A stretch of 64,000 nt of DNA from positions 35,352,924 through 35,416,923 of the forward strand of contig ML661885.1 of the NCBI GenBank assembly GCA_007570785.1, in the 5' to 3' direction. Below are positions 1 through 10,025 of this stretch, piece after piece; the first letter of the stretch is position 1, and each line of letters begins with the position of its first letter. The position numbers and the translations under genes were made by a program. The notes below the pieces were generated by a model. That model did not search any database and had not been told where the DNA came from. It saw only the letters and a program-made list of their open reading frames with translations. The stretch comes from Antilocapra americana (taxonomy: Eukaryota > Chordata > Mammalia > Artiodactyla > Antilocapridae).

Positions 1-2267
1 ATTGTTTCCTTAATTTCTCTTTCTGATTTCTCACTGTTAGTGTATAGGAATGCCAGGGATTTCTGTGTGTTGACTTTGTATCCTGAAACTTTGCTATATT
101 CACTGATTAGCTCTAGTAATTTTCTCGTAGAGTCTTTAGGGTTTTCAATATAGAGGATCATGTCATCAGCAAACAGAGAGAGTTTTACTTCTTCTTTTCC
201 AATCTGTATTCCTTTGATTTCTTTATCTGCTCTGATTGCTGTGGCCAAAACTTCCAAAACTATGTTGAATAGTAGTGGTGAGAGTGGGCACCCTTGTCTT
301 GTTCCTGACTTCAGGGGAAATGCTTTCAGTTTTTCACCATTGAGGATAATGTTTGCTGTGGGTTTGTCATATATAGCTTTTATTATGTTGAGGTATGTTC
401 CTTCTATTCCTACTTTTTGGAGGGTTTTTATCATAAATGGATGCTGAATTTTGTCAAAGGCTTTCTCTGCATCTATTGAGATAATCATGTGATTTTTATT
501 TTTCAATTTGTTAATGTGGTGTATTACATTGATCGATTTGCGAATATTGAAGAATCCTTGCATCCCTGGGATGAAGCCTACTTGATCATGATGTATGATC
601 TTTTTGATGTGTTGTTGGATTCTATTTGCTAGAATTTTGTTGAGGATTTTTGCATCTAAGTTCATCAGTGATATTGGCCTGTAGTTTTCTTTTTTTGTGG
701 CATCTTTGCCGGGTTTTGGAATTAGGGTGATGGAGGCCTCATAGAATGAGTTTGGAAGTTTACCTTCCTCTGCAATTTTCTGGAAGAGTTTGAGTAGAAT
801 AGGTGTTAGCTCTTCTCTAAATTTTTGGTAGAATTCAGCTGTGAAGCCATCTGGTCCTGGGCTTTTGTTTTTTGGAAGATTTCTGATTACGGTTTCAATT
901 TCCATGCTTGTGATGGGTCTATTAATATTATCTATCTCTTCCTGGTTTAGTCTTGGAAAGTTATACTTTTCTAGGAATTTGTCCATTTCATCCAAATTGT
1001 CCAGTTTATTTGCATATAGTTGCTGATAATAGTCTCTTATGATCCTTTGTATTTCTGTGTTTTCTGTTGTGATCTCTCCGTTTTCATTTCTAATTCTGTT
1101 GATTTGGTTCTTCTCCCTTTGTTTCTTGATGAGTCTGGCTAACGGTTTGTCAATTTTATTTATCTTCTCAAAGAACCAGCTTTTGGCTTGGTTGATTTTT
1201 GCTATGGTCACTTTTGTTTCCTTTGCATTTATTTCTGCCCTGATCTTTAAGATTTCTTTCCTTCTACTAGACTTGAGCTTCTGCATCTCTTCCCTTTCTA
1301 GTTGCTTTAGGTGTAAAGTAAGGTCATTTATTTGATTTTTTTCTTGTTTCCTGAGGTGAGCTTGTATTGCTATGAACTTTCCCCTTAGCATTGCTTTCAC
1401 AGTGTCCCATAGGTTTTGGGCTGTTGTGTTTTCATTTTCATTCGTTTCCATGCATAACTGAATTTCATTTTTAATTTCTTCTGCGATTTGTTGGTTATTC
1501 AGCAGTGTGTTGTTGAGCCTCCATATGTTGGAAGTTTTGAGAGGTTTTCTCCTGTAGTTGATATCTAATCTCACTGCATTGTGGTCAGAAAAGATGCTTG
1601 GGATGATTTCAATATTTTTGAATTTATCAAGGTTAGATTTATGGCCCAGGATGTGATCTATCCTGGAGAAGGTCCCATGTGCACTTGAGAAAAAGGTGAA
1701 ATTCCTTGTTTTAGGGTGGAATGACCTATAGATATCAATTAGGTCTAGTTGGTCTATTGTTTCATTTAAAGTTTGAATTTCCTTGTTACTTTTCTGTCTA
1801 GTTGATCTATCCATTGGTGTGAGTGGTGTATTAAAGTCTCCTGCTATTATTGTGTTGTTGTTGATTTCCCCTTTCATATTTGTTAGCATTTGCCTTACAT
1901 ATTGTGGAGCTCCTATGTTAGGTGCATAAATATTTATAATTGTTATTTCTTCTTCCTCGATTGATCCTTTGATCATTATGTAATGTCCATCTTTATCTCT
2001 TTTCACTGCCTTTATTTTAAAGTCTATTTTATCTGATATGAGTATTGCCACTCCTGCTTTCTTTTGGTCTTTATTTGCATGGAATAACTTCTTCCAGCCT
2101 CTAACTTTCAGTCTATATGTGTCCCTAGGTTTGAGGTGGGTCTCTTGTAGACAACATATATAGGGGTCTTGTTTCTGTATCCAATCGGCCAATCTTTGTC
2201 TTTTGGTTGGGGCATTCAGCCCGTTTACATTTAAGGTAATTATTGATAAGTATGATCCTGCTGCCAT
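1..2267 (-). CDS. L1 ORF2p, endonuclease-reverse transcriptase, N-terminal 755 codons, uninterrupted
   Basis: ORF2p nicks target DNA with its N-terminal APE-like endonuclease and copies L1 RNA by target-primed reverse transcription. I stepped through every in-frame triplet from the ATG at 2267-2265 to position 3 and found no stop. In the endonuclease the expected residues are all present: N13, E42 in QETH, D144 and N146 in GDFN, D228 and H229 in SDHN. In the reverse transcriptase, motif A has D599 (SIDAEKAF) and motif C is FADD at 699-702. The numbering runs one behind human ORF2p throughout. The start follows the ORF1 stop by 51 bases, as usual for L1. The frame is still open at the edge, so the C-terminal domain cannot be judged. 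Its partner ORF1 is broken, so this copy could not support complete cis retrotransposition even if ORF2 is intact. Confidence 0.9.
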   Translation of the reverse strand, partial: MAAGSYLSIITLNVNGLNAPTKRQRLADWIQKQDPYICCLQETHLKPRDTYRLKVRGWKKLFHANKDQKKAGVAILISDKIDFKIKAVKRDKDGHYIMIKGSIEEEEITIINIYAPNIGAPQYVRQMLTNMKGEINNNTIIAGDFNTPLTPMDRSTRQKSNKEIQTLNETIDQLDLIDIYRSFHPKTRNFTFFSSAHGTFSRIDHILGHKSNLDKFKNIEIIPSIFSDHNAVRLDINYRRKPLKTSNIWRLNNTLLNNQQIAEEIKNEIQLCMETNENENTTAQNLWDTVKAMLRGKFIAIQAHLRKQEKNQINDLTLHLKQLEREEMQKLKSSRRKEILKIRAEINAKETKVTIAKINQAKSWFFEKINKIDKPLARLIKKQREKNQINRIRNENGEITTENTEIQRIIRDYYQQLYANKLDNLDEMDKFLEKYNFPRLNQEEIDNINRPITSMEIETVIRNLPKNKSPGPDGFTAEFYQKFREELTPILLKLFQKIAEEGKLPNSFYEASITLIPKPGKDATKKENYRPISLMNLDAKILNKILANRIQQHIKKIIHHDQVGFIPGMQGFFNIRKSINVIHHINKLKNKNHMIISIDAEKAFDKIQHPFMIKTLQKVGIEGTYLNIIKAIYDKPTANIILNGEKLKAFPLKSGTRQGCPLSPLLFNIVLEVLATAIRADKEIKGIQIGKEEVKLSLFADDMILYIENPKDSTRKLLELISEYSKVSGYKVNTQKSLAFLYTNSEKSEREIKET

Positions 2268-2318
2268 TTATTTTATTGTTTTGGGTTCCAGATTATCTAT
2301 CCCATCCGTGTTTCCTAT

Positions 2319-3238
2319 CTAGGCAAGTTCCTTTAGCATTCGTTGGAGGGCTGGTTTGGTGTTGCTGAATTCTCTCAGTTTCTGCTTGTCTGAGAAAATT
2401 TTGAATTCTCCTTCAAATTTGAATGAGATCCTTGCTGGGTACAGTAGTCAGGGTTGTAGATTGTTTTCTTCCATGACTTTAAGTATGTTTTGCCATTCCC
2501 TTCTGGCCTGAAGCGTTTCTGTTGAGAGATCAGCTGTTATCCTTATGGGATTCCCCTTGTGAGTTATTTTTTGCTTCTCCCTTGCTGCTTTTAATATTTG
2601 GTCTTTGTATTTGATATTTGCCAATTTGATTAATATGTGTCTTGGGGTGTCCCGCTTGGGGTTCATTCTATTTGGGATTCTCTGTGTTTCTTGGACCTGA
2701 GTGGCTATTTGCTTCCCCAATTTAGGGAAGTTTTCTACAATTATCTCTTCAAGAATTTTCTGATGGTCTTTCTTTTTGTCTTCTTCTTCTGGGACTCCTA
2801 TGATTCGAATATTGGTGCGTTTAATATTGTCCCAGAGGTCTCTAAGATTGTCTTCATTTCTTTTAATTCTTTTTTCATTTTTCCTTTCTGTTTCATTTAT
2901 TTCTGCCATTCTGTCTTCTACCTCGCTTATTCTGTCTTCTATCTCTGTTATTCTACTGTTGGTTCCCTCCAGGGTGTTTTTGATCTCATTTATTGCATTA
3001 TTCATTGTATTTTGACTCTTTTTCATTTCTTCTAAGTCCTTGTTAAAGCTTACCTGCATCTTCTCAATCCTTGCCTGCAGGTTATTGAGCTGCAACTCCA
3101 ACTTATTTTCCAGGTTTTGGATCATTTTCACTATCATTATTCTTTGTCAGGTAGACTTCCTATCTCTTCGTCTTTTGTTTGGTCTAGGGGGTATTTATCC
3201 TGTTCCTTTACTTGCTGGGTATTTCTCTGCCTTTTCAT
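2319..3238 (-). pseudogene. L1 ORF1p, RNA-binding chaperone, broken
   Basis: ORF1p trimerises through a coiled coil and coats L1 RNA. The expected ATG is at 3238-3236, but about 30 codons later a deletion of roughly 7 bases near 3137-3143 shifts the frame straight into stops. An internal ATG at 3137 restores the original frame and opens 229 codons. In that part residues about 5-95 are a charged heptad coiled coil (for example EIEDRISEVEDRM), about 100-180 an RRM with NIRIIGVPE, and the rest the C-terminal domain (PRHILIKLANIKYKDQ). A TGA at 2450-2448, where CGA is expected, removes the last 42 residues, which are still readable down to the normal stop at 2321-2319. A CpG C-to-T change explains the nonsense codon. 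The deletion size is inferred from my recollection of the family sequence. Confidence 0.88.
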
Positions 3239-3545
3239 CTTGCTTATCTTGCTGTGTTGTCCCTTTATTGTGGGGATTCCTCTCTATGGGAGGGGTTGGA
3301 TGTGTGGTTTGTCGAAGTTTCCTGGATGGAAAGGCTTGTGTGGTTTTCTGGTGGGTGAGTCTAGGTTTCCTCACTGTTACTCCTCACGTCTGCAATGGGT
3401 CGCCTCTCCAGATGCCCGATGTCCTCTGCCAGCATTCAGTTCCTGTTTTTTGGAGTTTGCTCGGCCTTTAAAAGTTCTTTTGGTATATTTATTGGGGAGA
3501 GAGTGTTCTCCCCGTCCTATTCCTCCGCCATCTTAGTTTTCCCCC
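3239..3545 (-). promoter_or_regulatory. L1 5' UTR with a YY1-like box
   Basis: This is the leader between the L1 5' end and the ORF1 ATG. On the minus strand AAGATGGCGG (plus-strand ccgccatctt at 3525-3534) lies at the extreme 5' end. A YY1 site in this position sets the transcription start of human L1. Transfer of that role to this bovine-type L1 is inference. Confidence 0.55.
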
Positions 3546-3915
3546 CTACTTTCCTTTTAATTTTTTTCAAGATTTTTTTCAAGGCAAGTGTCCTTATCCA
3601 GGCTCTGGAGTCCAAAGTGGCATCTCCTTTATTCATTCCCCACAGAATTTGCTCCAAACAAGTCTAGGGGGAAAGTATGGGAGTCTTCCCCAATCTACAG
3701 GTTCATGTACCATGGTTTTAGTTACCCATGGTAAACTGTGGCCTGAAAATATTAAATGGAAAATTCTAGGAATAAGCAACTCAGAAGTTTTAAACTCACA
3801 CCTGTCTGAGTATCCTGATGTAATCTCCTGCCATCTTGCTCCATTCTGCCTGGGAGGTCAATCACCTCTTTATTCAGGGTATCCCACCATTAGTCACGTA
3901 GTAGTCTTCGCAGTT

Positions 3916-4132
3916 GGAATTCCCAGGTGGCGTTAGTAAAGAGTCCGCCTGCCAATGCAGGAAATGCAAGAGACATAGGTTTGATCCCTGGGTCTGAAAG
4001 ATATCCTGGAGTAGGAAATGGCAACCCATTCCTGTATTCTTGACTGCAAAATTCCATGGACAGAGGAGACTGGCAGGCTATGATCCACTGAGTGGCAGAG
4101 AGTCAGACATGGCAGAAACTAAACACCAAACA
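3916..4132 (+). mobile_element. Bov-tA SINE nested in Tigger
   Basis: It is full length: the tRNA-Glu-like head (ggaattcccaggtggc, then tttgatccctggg) is followed by the Bov-A body (ggcaacccattcctgtattc, atggacagaggag). The flanks agtcttcgcagtt and agcctcctcggtt look like an eroded 13-base target duplication, 9 of 13 matching. Confidence 0.88.
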
Positions 4133-4244
4133 AAAGCCTCCTCGGTTATCCGATCTACAATTGTGGTATCACTGTGCTTGTGGTCAAGTCATGCTTATTG
4201 TACTAAATATTGGCTCTACAGAGCAACAGTAGTGATGGTGGTTA

Positions 4245-4511
4245 TTTGGAGACGCCAAAGAGAAGGCGTGGAGTCCTTTCTTAAGTGAAAAGGTGAAAGT
4301 TCTCCACTTAATAAGGAAAGGGAAGAATGCTGAGGTGGCTAAGATCAACAGAAAGAATGAATCTTCAGTCTGTGAAACTGCAAAGAAGGAAAAAGAAATT
4401 TACGCTAGTTTTGCTGTTGCACCTCAGGCTGCAAAAGTTAAAGCCACAGTGCATGGTAAGTGCTCAGTTCAGACAGAAAAGGCATTAAGTTTGTACAATA
4501 AGATAATCTGA
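4245..4511 (+). pseudogene. Tigger transposase N-terminal helix-turn-helix relic
   Basis: Tigger transposases begin with a pogo/CENP-B-type helix-turn-helix that binds the transposon ends. The frame ending at 4511 reads LSEKVKVLHLIRKGKNAEV, then KINRKNESSV, KKEKEIYASFAVAPQ, and finally KALSLYNKI. This follows the Tigger N-terminus closely over about 80 residues, in order. The catalytic DDE domain is absent: the sequence passes directly from this segment to the AT-rich 3' end, as in internally deleted non-autonomous copies. There is no in-frame ATG at the expected start, and the open reading is a leftover rather than a gene. Confidence 0.68.
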
Positions 4512-4644
4512 GAGAAAAAGAGAGACCACATTCACATTACTTTTATTACAGTATATTATTATAATTGTTCTATTTTATTATCAATTATTGTTGTTAACCT
4601 ATTATTGCACCTAATTTATAAATTAAACTTCATCATATAAAAAG

Positions 4645-4645
<1 letters not shown>

Positions 4646-4701
<56 letters not shown>

Positions 4702-4706
4702 TATAT
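4646..4706. repeat. Compound (TA)n(CA)n microsatellite
   Basis: A pure TA run passes directly into a pure CA run. It sits between the Tigger relic and the inverted part of a BovB. Confidence 0.95.
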
Positions 4707-4707
4707 T

Positions 4708-4973
4708 TGGTTCATGTACTGTTGAAGCCTAGCTTGGAGAATTTTGAGCATTACTTTGCAAGCGTGTGAGATGAGTGCAATTGTGCAGTAGTTTGAACGT
4801 TTGTTGGCGTTGCCTTTCTTTGGGATTGAAGTGAAAACTGAACTTTTCCATTCCTGTGGCCACTGCTGGGTTTTCCAAATTTGCTGGCATATTGAGTGCA
4901 GCACTTTAACAGCATCATATTTCAGGTTTTGATAGCTAAGCTAGAATTCCATCACCTCCACAAGCCTTTGTTC
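4708..4973 (-). mobile_element. BovB, inverted 5' segment of the 4708-6210 insertion
   Basis: The minus strand encodes the BovB stretch LHSICQQIWKTQQWPQEWK and then KVMLKILQARLQQYMNQ. It joins head-on, at about 4973, the plus-strand continuation of the same element. The end of this segment (4708-4742) is repeated in inverse at 4974-5008, 35 of 35 bases, including bases that differ from the BovB sequence I remember. Both parts therefore come from one insertion. Confidence 0.88.
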
Positions 4974-6210
4974 ATTCTCCAAGCTAGGCTTCAACAGTAC
5001 ATGAACCAAGAACTTACAGATATTTAAGCTGGCTTTAGAAGGGCAGAGGAACCAGAGATTAAATTGCCAACATCCACTGGATCATAGAAAAGGCAAAATA
5101 ATTCCAGAAAAGCATCTACTTTTGCTTCATTGACTACACTAAAGCCTTTGATTGTGTGAATCACAACAAACTATGGAAAATTCTTCAAGAGATGGGAGTA
5201 CCAGACCACCTGACCTGCCTCCTGAGAAACCTGTATGCAGGTCAAGAAGCAACAGTTAAACCAACAGGGAACAACAGACTGGTTCAAAATTGGGAAAGGA
5301 GTACGTCAAGACTGTATATTGTCACCCTATTTATCTGACTTATATGCAGAGTACAATTGTGAAATGCAGAGCTGGATGAAGTACAAACTGGAATCAAGAT
5401 TGCCGGAAGAAATATCAATAACCTCAGATATGAAGATGACACCACCCTTATGGCAGAAAGCGAAGAGGAACTAAAGAGCCTCTTGGTGAAAGTGAAAGAG
5501 GAGAGTCAAAAAGTTGGCTTAAAATTCAACATTCAAAAAAAAGATAATGGCATCCAGTCCCATTACTTATGGCAAATAGATGGGGGAACAATGTAAACAG
5601 AAACAGACTTTATTTTGGGGGGCTCCAAAATCACTGCAGATGGTGACTGCAGCCATGAAATTAAAAGGCACTTGCTCCTTGGGAGAAAAGCTATGACCAA
5701 CCTAGACAGTATATTACAAAGCAGAGACACTGCTTTGCCAACAATGGTCCATCTAGTCAAAGCTATGGTTTTTCCAGTAGTCATGTATGGATGTGAGAGT
5801 TGGACCAAAAAGAAATCTGAGCATTGAAGAATCGATTCTGTTGTACTGTAGTGTTGGTGAAGACTCTTGGGAGTCCCTTGAACTGGAAGGAGATGAAACC
5901 ACTTAATCATAAAGGAAATCAACCCTGAATATTCATTGGAAAGACTGATGCTGAAGCTAGAATTCCAATACTTTGGCCACCTGATGTGAAGAACTGACTC
6001 ATTGGAAAAGACCCTGATGCTGGGAAAGATTGAAGGCAGGAGGAGAAGGGGATGACAGGGGATGAGATGGTTGGATGGCATCACCGACTCAACGGACATG
6101 AGTTTAAGTAAACTCTGGGAGTTGATGATGGACAGGGAGGCCTGATGTGCTGCAGTCCATGGGGTCGCAAAGAGTTGAACAAAACTGAACAACTGAACTG
6201 AACTGAAAGA
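4974..6210 (+). mobile_element. BovB (RTE) LINE, 3' segment of a twin-primed insertion
   Basis: It covers the reverse transcriptase and C-terminal region of BovB through to the 3' end (ggggtcgcaaagagtt, then the gaactgaactgaa tail). The endonuclease region is missing. Frames are broken repeatedly; the longest pieces are 5156-5338, 5235-5474 and 5615-5827. The last of these carries KAMVFPVVMYGCESWT. No target-site duplication could be paired. Confidence 0.9.
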
Positions 6211-6282
6211 AATTATAAAGTTGACTATGGGAAACACTGAACTGACCTTTTAAGAAACAGACTTAGAGATTATAAGAGTCAA

Positions 6283-6472
6283 CCCAGGTGACTCAGTGGT
6301 AAAGAATCCATCTGCTAGTGCAGGAGATGCAAGTTTTTCCCTGGGTGGGGAAGATCCCCTGGAGAGGGAAATGGCAACCCACTCCAGTATTCTTGCCTGG
6401 AAAATCCCATGGACAGAGGAGCATGGTGGGCCACAGCCCATGGGGTCGCAAAAAGTGTCAGATGCAATTTAG
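6283..6472 (+). mobile_element. Bov-tA SINE
   Basis: Head aggtgactcagtggtaaag and body ggcaacccactccagtattc, ending at ggggtcgcaaaaag. It is nearly full length, with about 15 bases missing from the 5' end. Confidence 0.9.
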
Positions 6473-6489
6473 AGCCTAAACAACAATTT

Positions 6490-7145
6490 TCATTACATAT
6501 TTTACAACTGATAAACTTAATTTTAAAAGATGTTTAGGTTTACATAAAATTGAGCAGAAAATACAGAAAATTCTTATTTATCTTCACATCCTTTCTTTCT
6601 CCCCACACACAGTTTCCCCTACTAAGTTTTTGCATTAGTGGTACATTTGTTACAATTGATGAGCCTATATTGTTACATTATTATTAACTAAAGTCCATAG
6701 TTTGTACTGTGTAGTCTATGGATTTTGGCAAGTGTATAATGACATGTATCCACTATTACTGTACAGAATAGTTTCTCTGCCATATACATCATCCCCTGTG
6801 TTCCACGTATTCATCCTTCCTTCCATCCTTCCCTCCCTCAAACCCTGGTAGCCACTAACCTTTTGTCTACTTGACTTTTGCAGAATGTCATGCAGTTGGC
6901 ATTGTACAATATGTAGCCTTTTCAGATTGTTTTCTTTCACTAAGCAAGAGGCATTTAAGTTTCCTCCATGTCTTTTCATAATTAGATAGCTCAGTTCTTT
7001 GTATTACTACTATTTCATTTTATGAATGTACCACAGTTTATTCATCCATTTACCTACTGAAAGGACATGTTAATTGCTTCCAGGTTTTAGCAATTAGCAG
7101 TAAAACTGCTATAAAAATGTGTGTTCAGGTTTATGTGTGGACATA
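6490..7145 (-). mobile_element. Ancient L1, 3' UTR fragment
   Basis: The minus strand reads like an old mammalian L1M 3' UTR. Plus-strand cues are gaatgtaccacagtttattc, cttccaggttttagcaatta and aactgctataaaaatg, then gtgtggacataaa. It is heavily diverged with no coding remnant. Confidence 0.65.
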
Positions 7146-7168
7146 AATTATATATATATGTATGTATG

Positions 7169-7212
<44 letters not shown>

Positions 7213-7215
7213 TAT
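7146..7215. repeat. (TATG)n/(CA)n microsatellite
   Basis: A TATG-rich stretch is followed by an uninterrupted CA run at about 7171-7210, directly beside the 3' side of a minus-strand SINE. Confidence 0.93.
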
Positions 7216-7217
7216 GT

Positions 7218-7338
7218 ATATTCTCCAGGCAAGAATACTGGAGTGGGTAGCCATTCCCTTCTCCAGGGATTCTTCCTGATCCAGGGATTGAACCTGGGTC
7301 TCCTGCATTGTAGGAAGATTCTTTGCCATCTGAGCCAT
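7218..7338 (-). mobile_element. Bov-tA SINE, partial
   Basis: The tRNA-like head and the first part of the body are present (ctccaggcaagaatactgg, then attgaacctgggtctcc). The distal body is replaced by the CA microsatellite. Confidence 0.85.
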
Positions 7339-7564
7339 ATCTATACATATCTATGTATATATAGATATGTATAGATATAATAAGGTCTAGCATATAGTAG
7401 GTTCTCTGTAAGTGCTAAATCATCGTAATTCAGCTCACAATTGATTATTTCATACTCATGTGTCAAGAAAATATATAAGGGAACTAGTACCTGGAGCCAA
7501 ATGAACTTTGGGTTCAGGCAGAGGTTGCCTAGATCTTCAGCAAAATTAATTTTCTCTTTTCCTA

Positions 7565-7935
7565 GGCACACAACGAATCTATGTTTCCTGACCTTCTTTG
7601 TAATTGAGTATGGACAAATGCTTGCATTTTAGCCAGCAGAATGTGAGCAGAATTGAGAGTGAGTAAGGTTTGCCTCATAAAAATCGCTTCCATATGTCCC
7701 CACCCGCTGTAACAGAGATGGCAACCACCAAAGCAATCGCAAAACTCTGAAGACAGCAGAGTAGCCAACAGCCTGAGCCCTAGACTCTATGTGCAGATGC
7801 CATCACACCAAGCGGACCGTTTGAACTGGGCTGTTCTGTGAACAACTAATGGACTTCTGTATACTTGAGCTAGTATAAATTTGGGGGACAAATCTGTTAC
7901 GGCAGCTTGTATCACTCTAATATTGTGGCTGATTG
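7565..7935 (+). mobile_element. MLT1-type (ERVL-MaLR) LTR, diverged
   Basis: The last 100 bases follow the MLT1 3' end pattern: acttgagctagtataaattt, then a gttacggcagc stretch. Earlier parts (gccagcagaatgtgagcag) also resemble it. Family assignment is from memory. Confidence 0.48.
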
Positions 7936-7984
7936 CATTATCACCACTGGAAAAAATTAGTTGCAGTTTTGTAAAAATGGTGCA

Positions 7985-8115
7985 AAACCAAAAATAAATA
8001 AATAAATATACCTGAGCTCAGCGTCTGGCATATTAAAGTGTTTAATGAATACTTGCTGAGTAAATGAATGCATGAATGAATAATAAATATGTGAATGAAT
8101 AAATAAATAAATGAG
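7985..8115 (+). repeat. MIR/L2 3'-end remnant plus ATAA/GAAT repeats
   Basis: cagcgtctggcatattaaag and atgaatacttgctgagtaaa match the conserved tail of MIR/L2, followed by short gaatgaataa repeats. Confidence 0.55.
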
Positions 8116-8119
8116 TTTA

Positions 8120-9118
8120 TGGGATTGTTTGTTCTAGGTTGGTATTTTTCAGTATAGTAAATGTACTGAGGTAGTTTTAAAAATTGTTCATCATAAGGAA
8201 TGAATGTGTCATCATACCTAGACACTGATCAGGCAAGAGAATCGGCATCTCCAGCAATCATGTCTGAGGCTGTTTATATCACTGAGGCAGAAACAGGAAG
8301 AAACAGAAAAGAGTGTCTTGGATAAAGTCCTTTAAAAAGAGCCAGGAGGAAGGCTGGAAAGCCAGGTATAAGCATGAGTCCTAAGGCAGGAGTGGTTGTG
8401 TTTATTATCTGTGGGATATCTCCTCAGCTTTTATTGGGGATATCACCCCTTGCTAGTCACACAGTTCCATGGAAATGTCTATCTACCCATCTATCTATCT
8501 ATGTACCTATCTATCAATCAATCATGACTTTCATCCCTTCCCCACCCTGGGCGCTGGTGATGGGTTTATGAGTGGTCATAGGAGTCAAGCTGGATGAATG
8601 AATCCTTTCCAAGGCACTTGAAAGAAAATATAAGATCAATTTCTTCCCTGGAAGTTGCAGTACCAAGAGTAAAGTCCAGAAGTTGTGATTGTGCAAATAT
8701 TTTGTCAGGGGGAGTATCATATAAAAGGGTTGTTTAAAATGGAGGAGCTGGTATTTGTTTCTTCTGAGGCTTCATACAAATTTCTAAGTTATTCCAAACC
8801 TGGGAAAGGTTGAGTATGATAAAAGATAACTACTGGTCTGACGGGTTTCCCAACCAAGCCCCTTTATTTTCTTTTCAAGTAAAAACATGTAATATTTATG
8901 TGTAAAAATATGTAGTAATATGTAATGATTTGATTGCTCTTTTACTGGTTTCTCAGGATTCTACTTTGTTTTAAAGATATAATTAGAATTCAGTTAAAAT
9001 GTCATCACCAACTATCTGTTTCAGAAGGAGAAGTTGGGCCAAAAAGGATCTTTTGTAGTTAAACTCTATGAATAGTTTCCATGATGACATCTTCTTTAAT
9101 TTTCTAACACCACAAACA
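8120..9118. other. Unassigned DNA with a tetranucleotide tract
   Basis: Nothing gene-like is seen. An imperfect (ATCT)n tract lies at about 8479-8524. Confidence 0.6.
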
Positions 9119-9119
9119 T

Positions 9120-9560
9120 TTTGTTTCGGCATATAGCCAGCTAACAATGTTGTAGTTTCAGGTGAACAGCAAAGGGACTCAACCATCCATGTACATGTAT
9201 CCATTCTCTCCCCCAACCCCCCTTCCGTTCAGGCTGGCACAGAACATTTGAAAAAATGATACAATGCCATTTGCAGCAACTGGATGGACATAGAGAGTGC
9301 CATATGGAGTGGAGTAAGTCAGACAGAGAAGAAGTATCATATACATCCCTTATATGTGGAATCTAAAAAGAAATGATACAAATTAACTTACAAAACAGAG
9401 ACTCAAACACTTAGGAAACGAAACTTATGGTTGCCGAGGAGAAGGGGTAGTTAGGGACTTTGGGAAGGTCATGTACACACTGCTGTATTTAAAATGGATA
9501 ACCAACAAAGACCTGTTGGAACTTTACTCAGTGTGAGGACTCTCCTTCTTGAGATAAACA
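9120..9560. mobile_element. Artiodactyl L1 3'-end fragments, in opposite orientations
   Basis: 9120-9235 is minus-oriented L1 tail sequence (acaatgttgtagtttcaggt, gaacagcaaagg). 9240-9560 is plus-oriented L1 3' UTR (gcaactggatggacatagag, tatatgtggaatctaaaaag, acttatggttgcc). The abrupt change of strand at about 9238 may be another 5' inversion or two independent insertions. Confidence 0.6.
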
Positions 9561-9684
9561 GTCTTTGTCTTTTACATCCAAGATAATTAACTGACAGTGA
9601 TGCTGGAAAATTGTGTTCCCCCCCCAAATATTGGTGAGTCTATCAGACCATTGTTCACCTGGCTTCTCACTGACTTTCCTCTCT

Positions 9685-10025
9685 CGAAGAGGGCGCTCTT
9701 CTTCCTACCCAATGGCTGTCATGGCTTGCCATGACTTCTTCTAGCTGGCAGAATGCAAGCACAGGGGATATAAGCCAGCGTAAGCAGAAAATTTAAGAAC
9801 CATTTTGAAGTTTTGTCATTGTTTGTTTCCTTTTGCTATGAGAATGGCATATTCCAGGTAGGGGCTGCTCCTTTATTCTTGAACTCTGAACAGGAAAGAC
9901 ACAGAGCAAAACCACATCTGACCTCCAGGCCACATGTGATATGGAAAAGAAATAAATTTTGTTACTGTGAGCCACCCATATTTGGGGATTATTTGTTACT
10001 CAAGCATAATCTAGTGATAGCTAGC
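9685..10025 (+). mobile_element. MLT1-type LTR
   Basis: It ends in the MaLR 3' signature (gtgagccacccatatttggg, attatttgttactcaagcat) with an AATAAA just upstream at about 9950. The body carries the typical gatatggaaaagaaataaa. Confidence 0.55.

Larger units (their letters stand above)
1..3545 (-). mobile_element. LINE-1 (young bovine-type L1), 5' part, continues off the left edge
   Basis: Read on the minus strand the order is a 5' UTR of about 0.3 kb (3545-3239), a broken ORF1 (3238-2319), a 51-base spacer, then ORF2 from 2267 to the window edge. The 5' end looks complete because an AAGATGGCGG box lies within about 20 bases of it, as at the start of many mammalian L1s. The 3' half of ORF2, the 3' UTR, the A-rich tail and both target-site duplications lie outside the window or could not be paired. 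The level of ORF2 preservation suggests a recent insertion. Confidence 0.93.
3688..4645 (+). mobile_element. Tigger (pogo-type) DNA transposon relic
   Basis: The 5' non-coding part (3688-3915) holds a diverged Tigger-type leader (catggttttagttacccatgg, then gaaaatattaaatgg). It resumes after a nested SINE at about 4133 (tcggttatccgatc), carries a degraded N-terminal transposase segment, and ends in the AT-rich 3' part around 4530-4640. Neither terminal inverted repeat is convincingly retained. The right end runs into a TA/CA microsatellite and then a BovB. Which Tigger subfamily it belongs to I cannot say. Confidence 0.7.

Noticed and set aside
160..447. 95-codon plus-strand frame inside the L1, and its mirror at 35548-35835 on the minus strand
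   Set aside because: These are antisense shadows of L1 ORF2. The same 95 residues recur because the two L1 copies are the same family in opposite orientation.
4646..4706. Possible CRISPR-like or satellite array
   Set aside because: It is a simple dinucleotide microsatellite with no spacers. No CRISPR array exists in the window and none is expected in this genome.
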